Shown piece after piece: positions 33,072 to 41,967 of a stretch of 64,000 nucleotides of DNA (positions within the stretch are counted from its first letter, which is position 1; the number at the start of each line of letters is the position of its first letter). The notes below the pieces were generated by a model, which saw only the letters and a program-made list of their open reading frames with translations, was not told where the DNA came from and made no database searches. The DNA is from DASUFP01 sp036274495 (GTDB lineage: Bacteria > Bacteroidota > Bacteroidia > AKYH767-A > OLB10). Where the stretch lies: positions 16,484-80,483 of the forward strand of contig DASUFP010000041.1 of the NCBI GenBank assembly GCA_036274495.1, given 5' to 3'. The translations under genes and the position numbers were made by a program.

Positions 33072-35528
33072 ATGCGCTTATTGATTACAGCTTTCTTTGC
33101 TTTTTTTATTCATCACTCATTTGCTGCACTCATAACCGGTAAAGTAACCGGAGCAGATGGTGAAACACTCGCATTTGCCAATGTGTATATAAAAGGTACC
33201 ACTACGGGAACCACAACAAATGCAGAAGGCAACTATCGGTTGGAGCTGTCGGCAGGAGATTATATTATTGTGTTCCGATATATTGGTTATAAAACCAAAG
33301 AAGTCCCTGTAAAAGCCGGAACAGAGAAACAACAACTGGATATTGTTCTTGATCCGGAGCATTATGAATTGCGGGAAGTGGCCATAAAGGCAACCGATGA
33401 AGACCCCGCCTATGCTATTATCAGAAAGGCCATCGCAAAAAGAAAATATTACCTGAACCAGGTTCAGCGATATTCCTGTAATGTTTATATAAAAGGTGTA
33501 CAGCGAATAGTAAAGTATCCGAAAAAATTTCTTGGTCAGGAGGTCGACTTTGGTGATATCCTCGATAAAAAAACCGGTATATTTTATCTGTCAGAATCGG
33601 TTTCAACCTATAGTTTTCAGAGACCCGACAAGGTGAAGGAGGTGATGATTTCATCTAAGGTAAGCGGCAACAACAGGGCTTTCAGTTTTAACCAGGCATC
33701 CGATTTACAATTCAGTCCTTATGATAATATAATGGAGGTCGGAGGCATTTCGGAGCGTGGTATTATTTCTCCCATTGCAAACAATGCCCTTTTTTATTAC
33801 GATTACCGTCTTGACGGATCCTATCTTGAAAATGGCATATGGGTAAATAAAATTGCCGTTATTCCGAAACGGAAAAATGATCCTGTTCACAGAGGATACA
33901 TCTACATTCAGGACAGCACATGGAGGGTTCACAGTACCGATTTGTACCTGACCAAGCAGGCACAGATTCAATTTGTAGATACGCTTCGGATCAATCTGAC
34001 TTATATTCTCGCCGATCGTGAAGATGATATCTGGATGCCGGGGTCTATGACCTTACGTTTTGTATTTGGTGTTTTTGGATTTGAGGGAAGTGGCGATTAT
34101 GTTGCCGTGTATTCAAAGTACAATGTAAAACCTCAGTTTCCGAAAAAACAATTTAAAGGAGGTGAAGTCTTGAAAGTGAATGAGGACTCCAACAAGCGCG
34201 ATAGCGTGTACTGGGAGCAGATCCGGCCCATTCCGCTAACGGAGATAGAGCAAACGGACTATATTAAACGTGACAGTCTTCGTGAGATCAGAGAATCGGA
34301 ACCCTATCTTGATTCCATAGATCATAAGTCAAATAAATTTGTTCCGGGCAACCTTTTAAGCGGATATACCTATACCAACCGTTTTCATAAAACAAGTTAC
34401 ACAATTGGTTCTCCCCTGGAGATGATACAATTCAATACTGTTGAAGGCTGGAATGGTGGTCTCCGTTTTGGATTTACAAAAAACTATGAAGAGAAAAAGT
34501 CCATTGATGCCGGTGCGCGGGTACGGTATGGTTTTTCAAATGAAAAAGTCAGCGGATCGGGATCGGTCCGCTACAGCTATAACCGAAAACGATTTGCCTA
34601 TGTCCAGCTCGAAGGCGGTCAGGATCTCATTCAGTTCAACAGGAGCGCTCCTATAAGTCCGATATTAAATACCGGTTACACACTCTTTTCTGAAGAAAAT
34701 TATATGAAGCTTTTCAATAACACATTTGTTACTGTTGAATCGCGTACCGAATTAGTCAATGGATTACGTTTAACCGGTTCGTTGCAATATGAGAACCGAA
34801 AGGCAGTTACCAATTCCACAGATTATACAGTTGTAGATAAAGCAGGCCGCACCTATACATCAAACAATCCGTTGGATCCTCAAAATGACGCCATATGGTT
34901 TGCCGACAATAAAAATCTGCAACTGAATCTCACGGCCCGGTTTCGGCCCGGACAACGGTATATAAATCGCCCGGATTTCAATTATATCCTTGGGTCCAAA
35001 TGGCCAACATTTACCATTCACTACGAAAAAGGCATTCACGATATACTGGAAAGTGAAACTGATTTTGATAAGCTGGAAGCCGGGATAAATGATGAGTTGA
35101 GTTTTGGTATGATAGGTAAGTTATCGTATTGGGTGACTGCCGGGGACTTTATAAATGACAAGTCGGTTTATTTCATGGATGTAAAACATTTTGATGGAAA
35201 CAAAACAGCATTTTCTTCATTTTCATCTACACACTACGACCTGCTTGACTATTATTCATTCAGTACAACAGGGCTTTATACCACCGTCCATCTGGAACAC
35301 CGCTTTGGCGGATTTATTTTTAATAAAATACCGGGCCTCCGAAAACTGAAACTGAATGAAATTGCCGGCTTCCGTTATTTGTATACTGAAGATCTGGGTG
35401 AACATTATGAATTTTCATTTGGAATAGAAAAACTGAATTTCATACGTCTTGATGTGGTAACGGGCTTTGGAACCAATATGAAACCGATTACCGGAATTGT
35501 TATTGGCTTGAACGGGATTATTAATTAG
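33072..35528 (+). CDS. DUF5686 outer-membrane protein with carboxypeptidase-regulatory-like domain
   Basis: An 818-residue protein. A signal peptide (to about residue 17) is followed by a carboxypeptidase D regulatory-like beta-sandwich at about 20-105 ('ITGKVTGADGETLAFANVYIKGTTTGTTTNAEGNYRLEL', shown in part). Then comes 'PAYAIIRKAIAKRKYYLNQVQRYSCNVYIKG', the DUF5686 signature. The remaining 500 residues have alternating beta strands with aromatic ends and finish with a short strand-like C-terminus, as in an outer-membrane barrel. The domain pair resembles TonB-dependent receptor N-termini but no plug domain is seen. The transported or bound partner is unknown. Confidence 0.85.
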   Translation: MRLLITAFFAFFIHHSFAALITGKVTGADGETLAFANVYIKGTTTGTTTNAEGNYRLELSAGDYIIVFRYIGYKTKEVPVKAGTEKQQLDIVLDPEHYELREVAIKATDEDPAYAIIRKAIAKRKYYLNQVQRYSCNVYIKGVQRIVKYPKKFLGQEVDFGDILDKKTGIFYLSESVSTYSFQRPDKVKEVMISSKVSGNNRAFSFNQASDLQFSPYDNIMEVGGISERGIISPIANNALFYYDYRLDGSYLENGIWVNKIAVIPKRKNDPVHRGYIYIQDSTWRVHSTDLYLTKQAQIQFVDTLRINLTYILADREDDIWMPGSMTLRFVFGVFGFEGSGDYVAVYSKYNVKPQFPKKQFKGGEVLKVNEDSNKRDSVYWEQIRPIPLTEIEQTDYIKRDSLREIRESEPYLDSIDHKSNKFVPGNLLSGYTYTNRFHKTSYTIGSPLEMIQFNTVEGWNGGLRFGFTKNYEEKKSIDAGARVRYGFSNEKVSGSGSVRYSYNRKRFAYVQLEGGQDLIQFNRSAPISPILNTGYTLFSEENYMKLFNNTFVTVESRTELVNGLRLTGSLQYENRKAVTNSTDYTVVDKAGRTYTSNNPLDPQNDAIWFADNKNLQLNLTARFRPGQRYINRPDFNYILGSKWPTFTIHYEKGIHDILESETDFDKLEAGINDELSFGMIGKLSYWVTAGDFINDKSVYFMDVKHFDGNKTAFSSFSSTHYDLLDYYSFSTTGLYTTVHLEHRFGGFIFNKIPGLRKLKLNEIAGFRYLYTEDLGEHYEFSFGIEKLNFIRLDVVTGFGTNMKPITGIVIGLNGIIN

Positions 35529-35575
35529 CCCTGTTTCTTTTATAGTGACTGATCATGAACCCCGGTGGTCAAAAG

Positions 35576-35634
35576 CTAACATTTGTCACCTCTTTTGTTC
35601 TTTCCTGAACCTACTTTTATGTAACAAATGTTAC
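35576..35634. promoter_or_regulatory. Two matching palindromic sites upstream of the sulfide:quinone oxidoreductase gene
   Basis: Site 2 (35621-35634) is the perfect palindrome GTAAC-AAAT-GTTAC (5-base arms, 4-base centre). Site 1 (35576-35589), read on the minus strand, matches it at 12 of 14 positions. Their centres are 45 bases apart. Palindromes of this form and size are typical for Crp/Fnr-family regulators. A weak -7 candidate GACCTTTG (35657-35664) would place site 2 near -43; another candidate, TACTTTTA (35612-35619), would put site 2 over the start point. Confidence 0.45.
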
Positions 35635-35682
35635 TGCTATCCGGGTAATTGCAGCCGACCTTTGTGAAATATTATATTTCAA

Positions 35683-36936
35683 ATGCATTATCAGGTTTTA
35701 ATTGTAGGAGGCGGCACTGCAGGTATCATGACTGCTGCTCAATTGCGCCTTGCAGACAGTGCGTTGACCATTGCCATAGTTGATCCTGCTTTGTATCATT
35801 ATTATCAGCCTGCATGGACGTTGGTAGCGGCGGAGGCCTACAACTTTGAGGATACCCGCCATTATGAATCGGAAATTATTCCGGACGGAGTAGTGCACAT
35901 TAAAGATGCAGCGGTAAAATTTGATCCGGACAGAAACAAAGTGGAACTGGCTTCAGGATTAATTTATACTTACGATGTCCTGGTTGTTTGCCCCGGTATA
36001 AAACTGGACATAGATGGCCTCCCCGGCTTGCGCGAAGCTCTCGCGACGGATAAAGTCTGCAGCAATTACATTAACCCTAACAAATCGTTAAAGGTTTTGA
36101 GGGAGTTTCAGGGTGGCAATGCTGTATTTTCCCAACCCTCTACACCTATAAAATGTGGCGGAGCTCCTCAAAAGGCAGCCTATCTTGCTGATGATTTTTT
36201 CAGGAAATACAACATCCGAACGCGCACAAACCTGTTTTTAACAATGCCGGGTTCCGTTGTTTTTGGAATGACCGAATACAGAAAGACGCTTGAAGAGGTG
36301 ATCAAAAGAAAAGAGATCCTTTTTATGCCACAGTTGACTCCGGTAAAAATTGATTCAAACAATCAGGAAATTCATTTCCGCATTTCCTCTACTGACACAT
36401 CTTCAAAACAAAAATATATTGACAATGGCTTTTCTGATTCGGGCGAAGGAACACTGAAATTGCATTATGACATGTTGCATATTGCCCCGCCACAATCTGC
36501 TCCTGATGTTATTAAAGCAAGTCCGTTTGCCTATGCAACTGGTCCGAATGCCGGCTGGATGGAAGTTGACATTCACACACTGCAACATCCGGTATTTAAA
36601 AATGTATTTGGTCTTGGTGATACGGCAGCTCTTCCTACTGCTAAAACCGGCGCGGCGGTGCGCAAACAAGCCCCGGTAGTAACAGCCAATGTTATAGAAT
36701 GGCTGAAATCAGGCAGGTTATCACATAAAAAATATGAGGGTTATTCATCATGTCCAATCGTAACCGGATATGGTAAAATGATGTTAGCTGAATTCAAATA
36801 CAATAATGTCCGCGACACCGACCCGTTACTCGGTAAATTTTTTGACACAACAAAGGAATTATACAGCATGTGGTTGCTGAAAAAGTACGTGTTACCCTGG
36901 CTCTACTGGCACAGGATGCTGAAAGGTAAAATGTAA
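35683..36936 (+). CDS. Sulfide:quinone oxidoreductase (FAD/NAD(P)-binding)
   Basis: A 417-residue flavoprotein that oxidises sulfide and passes electrons to the quinone pool at the membrane. The FAD loop is 'IVGGGTAGIMTAAQLR' (7-22), followed by 'YHYYQPAWTLVAA' and 'GDTAALPTAKTGAAVRKQAPVV', both characteristic of SQR. Four cysteines are present: C103, C126, C158 (in 'STPIKCGGAPQK') and C357 (in 'YSSCPIVTGYGKMMLAEF'). C158 and C357 are placed like the redox-active pair of the eukaryotic/type II SQR. A short insertion (about 232-258) and an amphipathic C-terminal tail 'WLLKKYVLPWLYWHRMLKGK' for membrane contact are visible. It stands alone and has two palindromic sites upstream. Confidence 0.9.
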   Translation: MHYQVLIVGGGTAGIMTAAQLRLADSALTIAIVDPALYHYYQPAWTLVAAEAYNFEDTRHYESEIIPDGVVHIKDAAVKFDPDRNKVELASGLIYTYDVLVVCPGIKLDIDGLPGLREALATDKVCSNYINPNKSLKVLREFQGGNAVFSQPSTPIKCGGAPQKAAYLADDFFRKYNIRTRTNLFLTMPGSVVFGMTEYRKTLEEVIKRKEILFMPQLTPVKIDSNNQEIHFRISSTDTSSKQKYIDNGFSDSGEGTLKLHYDMLHIAPPQSAPDVIKASPFAYATGPNAGWMEVDIHTLQHPVFKNVFGLGDTAALPTAKTGAAVRKQAPVVTANVIEWLKSGRLSHKKYEGYSSCPIVTGYGKMMLAEFKYNNVRDTDPLLGKFFDTTKELYSMWLLKKYVLPWLYWHRMLKGKM

Positions 36937-36954
36937 CTTTGCAATCTTGCTTCC

Positions 36955-36981
36955 AAAAAAAGAGCCCCTTCGCGGGGCTCC
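36955..36981 (-). terminator. Strong intrinsic terminator
   Basis: GAGCCCC (36962-36968) pairs with GGGGCTC (36974-36980). On the minus strand a run of seven T follows, so it ends the gene at 37007. It also lies just after the oxidoreductase stop on the plus strand, where it lacks a good T-run. Confidence 0.88.
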
Positions 36982-37006
36982 TTAAATTAAATATCTGAAA
37001 GGGTTT

Positions 37007-37456
37007 TTACCTGATATTTTCCAGGCTTTTTAGCCAGGCATCTTTTTTGCCGGCCCAGTCAGCTGTTCGTACCGACGGATTTAGTGAGCTTTCCAATTCC
37101 TTAAGCAATGCGGGAGCATCAGAGAATTTGTTCAGACCTTTCGCCTTTGAAAGCCATCCGTTTTTATTGTTCTGCCAATTCGAATTAAATGCATCAGGAT
37201 TTAAGCCCAGTACAAGGTCAGTTAACGATCGGCCAAGTGCCATGGGATTGGATACATTATTCAGATTGTTTTTCCAGGTTTCATTATTAAACGATTTCGC
37301 AAAGACTGAAGGCTGAATAGAAGAAGCCAGTTCCGATAAGGGAGCGCCGGGCTTAAGGGAGCTTGTAACTGTTTCAGTTACAGGTGTTACCTCAGCAACC
37401 TGAGCCATGGTAGTCAAGGAGCAGGTTATTAGGAAGAGCATTAAATACTTTTTCAT
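37007..37456 (-). CDS. Secreted protein with three NPxxxxxxW-type repeats
   Basis: A 149-residue protein from the ATG at 37456; the frame is open to 37495 but the signal peptide MKKYLMLFLITCSLTTMAQ marks the true start. After a Val/Thr/Pro-rich spacer the chain holds three imperfect repeats of about 28 residues at roughly 40-66, 78-106 and 118-147. Each begins with Leu/Ser helices, then I/L-x-P-S/D-x-F-type turns, and ends W-x-x-x-L or W-L-x-K/S. Repeats two and three align well: 'LNPDAFNSNWQNNKNGWL' with 'LNPSVRTADWAGKKDAWL'. I recognise no family. It lies 52 bases downstream of the patatin gene on the same strand and is followed by a strong terminator. Confidence 0.75.
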   Translation of the reverse strand: MKKYLMLFLITCSLTTMAQVAEVTPVTETVTSSLKPGAPLSELASSIQPSVFAKSFNNETWKNNLNNVSNPMALGRSLTDLVLGLNPDAFNSNWQNNKNGWLSKAKGLNKFSDAPALLKELESSLNPSVRTADWAGKKDAWLKSLENIR

Positions 37457-37508
37457 GATGTTTGATTGAGGATTAAGAGAGGTAAATATAATCATAGAAT
37501 TGATATGT

Positions 37509-39749
37509 TCAAAAATGAAATCCTATATTCAGGTAGCCTATAAATCGCTTTGACTGATCGCTATACATTATTGAAAGTTCAAGGGGGCCGGCTCCGGTCT
37601 TGTATCCAGCCGTTACAGCATACCCACTGATGAAATTATCAGCGGCTGTTATTTCATAAATCGATTCGATTCCGGAGAAATCATACACCCCGACATTTGC
37701 AGTAACAGTGCTGAATAAATTATGAGTCAACTCATACTGCCATCCGGCCTGCAAAACGCCCACTTCAATCGAGTTCAATGTGGAATGGTCGAGTCCGGCA
37801 AATGGAATTTGATTTCTCAGAAAATCGGTAAGGCCGCCGATCTCAAAATTATTCATAAAACTTTGTTGATAATCCAGTTCAACACCAACATGCTGTCCCG
37901 TTATTAATGTTGATTTCGACGAGAGCGGTGCATAGTGATATGACTTAACCCAAATGCGTTCATAATTTTCGAAATTTATATCGATGTCATCTAAATTAAA
38001 GATCACCTGGCCATTGTAAAAGAATTCAAAATCGGGCTTCTGAGCAAAGTAATATACAAATTCTCCTTCCGCCTTCCATCCACTGGTAGCAAAGTACTGT
38101 TCATTAGCGCTATTTAAATAAGCCCTAATGCCTGTGCTAAACATCAGATTTTCACCATTCAACTTGAATATCTGGGAAACTTTAGGGATTAATTTGGTTT
38201 GTTGCCAGGCAAAAAAAGTACTGATAGATAAGTTTTTAAAATAACGTGATAACTGGAGTGCTGATTTGAATTCCTTATTTCTATATATTGATGACTGATG
38301 AAAGTCTTCGTACACGGGTAATTCTGTAACTTCGTATGACACTTCTCCTCCTATTCCATACCGATCTTTTTGTCCGACAAACTTTTCATATTTAACTAAA
38401 AATCTCGGATCTCTGCCCAAATTTGCTTTCGCCAACAATCTTGTTCTCGGGAAAAAATTATTTTTCATTGTCAGATTGGCCACAAGTGCACCGCCGGAAA
38501 AGCTGTTAAAATGAAGCGCGCCTTTGAAAACAGCAGTACTTGTTTCATCGGCAATAACATGCATTTTTGTAATTGAATCATTTTCGGTTTCAAACTGATA
38601 TTGGATTTTTGTGAAGTTTCTTGTTCCAAATGCCCTTCTGAACGACTCATTAAGTTTGTCGGCAGTGTAGTATTTATTTTTTTTAAATCCCAGTCTTGCC
38701 TTAAGTGACTTTGCACCTGTATTTGAAATGCCATCAATCGAAATATCATTAATGAGAATACTATCCGTCATTTGATACGAAGGCTCATTTGTTACTTCTT
38801 CAGGATAGTACTTATTCAGTGAGTCGGCCAATGCTTTAAATACCGGATACCATAGACGGCCGGTTTGCCGGCTTATTTCAATAATACTATCGGCTGAGTT
38901 GAAGCTGGCGGCGCTGTAGTTTTCGAGAGGAACCTGAATAAAATTATCGCAGATTTTTTGTTGTTCCACAAAATCTGCCGCATCCCGGTAAAACGATATC
39001 TGATACAAAATTGAAATCATCGAGGTAAGATCCGCTGCTTTTGATAACCCTTGCGTTACATTCACGCCTATCACATAATCAGCACCCATATCCTTTACGT
39101 CACCTACGGGAAAATTTCTGATTATTCCCCCGTCAACTACGGTCTTACCATCGTATTCGATAGGTGTAAAAATAGATGGGATGGCCATAGAGCCTCTTAA
39201 GGCTGTCACAATTTCTCCATGATCCATAACTACTTTATCACCCGTTTCCAAATCGGTACCGATGCAGCTAAAGCCTCTCTTAAATTTGGAAAAATCCTTA
39301 ACATTATGCACCGGCATAAAATACTTTGAAAGGGTAAGCCATAATTCCTCAGCTTCGAAGACTCCTTTGCTTATCTGAGGTTTACCGTTCACGATAGGTA
39401 TTTCGGCAGCATACATACCGTATTCGGGTTTTTCATCAACCGAAACATTTGTCAAGGAGGGTCTGTTTGAAAATAAAACATCCCAATTGAGTGATTTTGC
39501 AATTTTCAAAATGGAATCTGCGCTGTAGCCAACTGCATACATGGCTCCCATGATACTTCCCATAGATGTTCCCGTAACATAATCAATATGGAGTCCTGCA
39601 CTGTCTATGGCCTGCATGATTCCAATATGGCCTAATCCTTTTGCACCGCCGCCGCTCAGTGCCAATCCGATTTTGGGCCTGTGCTGGCCGAAGGCAGCCA
39701 GATTCAGAAAGCAAAAAAGAATAAATAAACTCCCGAAACAACGGTTCAT
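37509..39749 (-). CDS. Patatin-like phospholipase with outer-membrane (BamA-like) barrel
   Basis: A 746-residue protein. Signal peptide to about residue 22, then a patatin domain (25-320) with the oxyanion loop 'LSGGGAKGLGHIG', nucleophile S62 in G-T-S62-M-G, and the catalytic Asp in D206-GG. Next is a POTRA-like segment near 330-410 ('ILINDISIDGISNTGAKSLKARLGFKKNKYYTADKL'), then a 16-strand-type barrel to the C-terminal 'GYLNIGFHF'. This matches the PlpD/BamA-fused patatin family, type V-like secreted lipases that may release or display a phospholipase. It is the first gene of a pair with the repeat protein at 37007. It is divergent from the L,D-transpeptidase gene with a 54-base gap. Confidence 0.9.
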   Translation of the reverse strand: MNRCFGSLFILFCFLNLAAFGQHRPKIGLALSGGGAKGLGHIGIMQAIDSAGLHIDYVTGTSMGSIMGAMYAVGYSADSILKIAKSLNWDVLFSNRPSLTNVSVDEKPEYGMYAAEIPIVNGKPQISKGVFEAEELWLTLSKYFMPVHNVKDFSKFKRGFSCIGTDLETGDKVVMDHGEIVTALRGSMAIPSIFTPIEYDGKTVVDGGIIRNFPVGDVKDMGADYVIGVNVTQGLSKAADLTSMISILYQISFYRDAADFVEQQKICDNFIQVPLENYSAASFNSADSIIEISRQTGRLWYPVFKALADSLNKYYPEEVTNEPSYQMTDSILINDISIDGISNTGAKSLKARLGFKKNKYYTADKLNESFRRAFGTRNFTKIQYQFETENDSITKMHVIADETSTAVFKGALHFNSFSGGALVANLTMKNNFFPRTRLLAKANLGRDPRFLVKYEKFVGQKDRYGIGGEVSYEVTELPVYEDFHQSSIYRNKEFKSALQLSRYFKNLSISTFFAWQQTKLIPKVSQIFKLNGENLMFSTGIRAYLNSANEQYFATSGWKAEGEFVYYFAQKPDFEFFYNGQVIFNLDDIDINFENYERIWVKSYHYAPLSSKSTLITGQHVGVELDYQQSFMNNFEIGGLTDFLRNQIPFAGLDHSTLNSIEVGVLQAGWQYELTHNLFSTVTANVGVYDFSGIESIYEITAADNFISGYAVTAGYKTGAGPLELSIMYSDQSKRFIGYLNIGFHF

Positions 39750-39803
39750 TGTAACTTAATATGGTATTAATTTATCAAATTTGGTCTCTGAAAATATCCC
39801 ATT

Positions 39804-41477
39804 GTGAAGCCCTCCAAATTAATCAAATTTATCCTTTATTTCACCCTCGCGATATTTTTTTCCTGTACCGGGAATTCAAATAAGGACGCAGATACCGACA
39901 CGCATCAGGTAACTGCAGGTGGCGAAGATACTACCCTGTATGTGCTGCCACAGTTGAGTGCATTGCTGATTGACAGTGTGCTTCAGTCACACCCATTCCT
40001 TGACCAGCATCGGCAACAGGTACAGGAATTCTACAGTCGTCGTGATTTCCGGCCGGCCTGGATGGGTGACCGTGGATTATATGAGCAGACAGGTGAAGTG
40101 GTAAATCTGATTAATGATTATCTGGCCGCCGGAATTGTTGATTCTACTATTTTCCTCAAAGGTATCGCAGCCATATACGATACACTTTCTTCTGATACAT
40201 ATCCATGGAAAAGCGGCACCCGGTATGCACTGCAGGCTGACATTTTATTTACAAGCCAATTTTTTGTATTCAGTGATAAGGCCTGGGTAGGTAAATCGGC
40301 TTCCGAAAAAAAGGATCTGGAATGGTTCCTTCCTGAAAAGCAATTTTCAAGAATTGATTACCTCGATTCGTTATTGCGAATGAGCCCTTCAGAAATTACC
40401 CGTTCGGAACCGGTATTCAGGCAATATCATGCCTTGCGGGAAAAGCTTGAAACGCTCGTTGAAATTCAAAAATCAGGCGGATGGGACACTATTTCAGCAC
40501 CTGCAAATGTTATTAAGCCAGGTACATCATCAGGTACAATTGCGGTTATCAGAAAGCGGCTTGGGCTTCCTCTTGCGGCAGGAGAGGACATAATGTTATA
40601 TGATAGCGCTCTTGTGGAAAAAATAAAAGAACAACAGGAATTGTTTGGATTAAATTCCACAGGAATTATTGACAAAAAGCTGGTACGGGAATGGAATGTT
40701 TCTGTTGAGGACCGTATCAGGAAAATCCTTATCAACCTGGAGCGATGGAAATGGGTACCGGCCGATCCGGGCAGCAATTTTATTGCGGTAAACATTCCCG
40801 AATTTGTATTACATGTTTTTGAAAAGGGAAAGGAAGCCTGGAACATGAGGGTAATTGTTGGGAAAAGAGTGAATCAAACGGTTATATTCAGTGGTGATTT
40901 GAAGTATATTGTTTTTGCTCCCTACTGGAATGTTCCCCGTAGCATTCTCGTTAACGAAATCCTTCCTGCCACTAAAAAAAATCCGGATTACCTCGCTGCT
41001 CATAAAATGGAAATAGTATACGGCAACAAGGTTATTCCTGCTTCATCTATTAACTGGAAAACTGTTACTGCATCGGGATTTCCCTATTCGGTGCGACAAA
41101 AACCCGGAAACGATAATTCATTAGGATTGGTAAAATTTTTATTCCCGAACAACTATTCTATCTATCTTCATGATACCCCTTCCAAATGGTTATTTGAGAA
41201 GGAAGACCGGGATTTCAGTCACGGATGTATCCGCCTTGCAGAACCACAACGCTTAGCTTCTTATTTGCTGCGCAATAACCCTGAATGGACCCCGGAAAAA
41301 ATCAATACTGCCATGAATGCCGACAAAGAAAAATATGTTACCCTTAAGGATCCTGTTCCGGTTTATATAACCTATTTTACAGCCTGGGTCGACAGCAAAG
41401 GGAGGTTGAATTACAGGGATGATATTTATGGCCATGATGCAAGGCTGGCACATATGCTTTTTGAAAATGAAAAGTGA
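39804..41477 (+). CDS. L,D-transpeptidase (YcbB/LdtD-like) lipoprotein
   Basis: A 557-residue cell-wall enzyme that forms 3-3 crosslinks or attaches proteins to peptidoglycan. It starts with GTG at 39804; MKPSKLIKFILYFTLAIFFSC ends in a lipobox-like FFSC with the cysteine at 21, so it is probably a lipoprotein. The N-terminal half has the scaffold region 'FYSRRDFRPAWMGDRGLYEQ' and a peptidoglycan-binding-like segment 'KRLGLPLAAGEDIMLYDSALVEKIKEQQELFGL' (shown in part). The YkuD catalytic domain has 'YLHDTPSKWLFEKEDRDFSHGCIRL' with the nucleophile C475 in H-G-C-I-R. Length and order match YcbB. Confidence 0.92.
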   Translation: MKPSKLIKFILYFTLAIFFSCTGNSNKDADTDTHQVTAGGEDTTLYVLPQLSALLIDSVLQSHPFLDQHRQQVQEFYSRRDFRPAWMGDRGLYEQTGEVVNLINDYLAAGIVDSTIFLKGIAAIYDTLSSDTYPWKSGTRYALQADILFTSQFFVFSDKAWVGKSASEKKDLEWFLPEKQFSRIDYLDSLLRMSPSEITRSEPVFRQYHALREKLETLVEIQKSGGWDTISAPANVIKPGTSSGTIAVIRKRLGLPLAAGEDIMLYDSALVEKIKEQQELFGLNSTGIIDKKLVREWNVSVEDRIRKILINLERWKWVPADPGSNFIAVNIPEFVLHVFEKGKEAWNMRVIVGKRVNQTVIFSGDLKYIVFAPYWNVPRSILVNEILPATKKNPDYLAAHKMEIVYGNKVIPASSINWKTVTASGFPYSVRQKPGNDNSLGLVKFLFPNNYSIYLHDTPSKWLFEKEDRDFSHGCIRLAEPQRLASYLLRNNPEWTPEKINTAMNADKEKYVTLKDPVPVYITYFTAWVDSKGRLNYRDDIYGHDARLAHMLFENEK

Positions 41478-41517
41478 TTTCGGTTTCTTAATATTACATC
41501 ATTAAAATTCATGATTC

Positions 41518-41967
41518 ATGATACGTCTCACTAAAATATTCCACTTCGAAATGGCTCATGCTTTATATGGGTATGATGGCCCCTGCAGAAATATTCACGG
41601 TCATTCGTATGAACTGGAAGTTACGATAGGTGGTGAACCGTTAAACGACCCCTCTCATCCCAAGCATGGTATGATAATGGATTTTTCCGATTTGAAACAA
41701 ATTGTGAAAGATCAGATAGTGGACCGACTCGACCATTCGCTTTTGTTAAATGGAAATTCTCCGCACAAAAATATCCCGGAGTTGAACAAAAATTTTGAAA
41801 AGGTGGTTTTTACCGATTATCAGCCAACATGTGAAAATATGCTTATGGATTTTGTGGCCCGGATTAAGAACCTTCTTCCTTCAAATGTCTCACTCCTTAC
41901 GCTAAAGCTAAAGGAGACGCCCTCATCGTATTCCGAATGGCATGCTTCCGATCAGAAAGCCGTTTAG
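41518..41967 (+). CDS. 6-pyruvoyl-tetrahydropterin synthase / 6-carboxytetrahydropterin synthase (QueD-like)
   Basis: A 149-residue enzyme of the PTPS/QueD family. Zinc ligands H14, H27 and H29 and the catalytic C23 lie in 'FEMAHALYGYDGPCRNIHGHSY', and 'LDHSLLLNG' and 'TLKLKETPSSYSEW' are also typical. QueD makes 6-carboxy-5,6,7,8-tetrahydropterin for queuosine; the presence of queA in this window fits that role. The sequence differs from classic QueD in having an insertion 'PLNDPSHPKHGMIMDFSD', which is seen in Bacteroidota members, so a pterin function cannot be excluded. The stop overlaps that of the convergent dioxygenase gene by four bases. Confidence 0.88.
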   Translation: MIRLTKIFHFEMAHALYGYDGPCRNIHGHSYELEVTIGGEPLNDPSHPKHGMIMDFSDLKQIVKDQIVDRLDHSLLLNGNSPHKNIPELNKNFEKVVFTDYQPTCENMLMDFVARIKNLLPSNVSLLTLKLKETPSSYSEWHASDQKAV

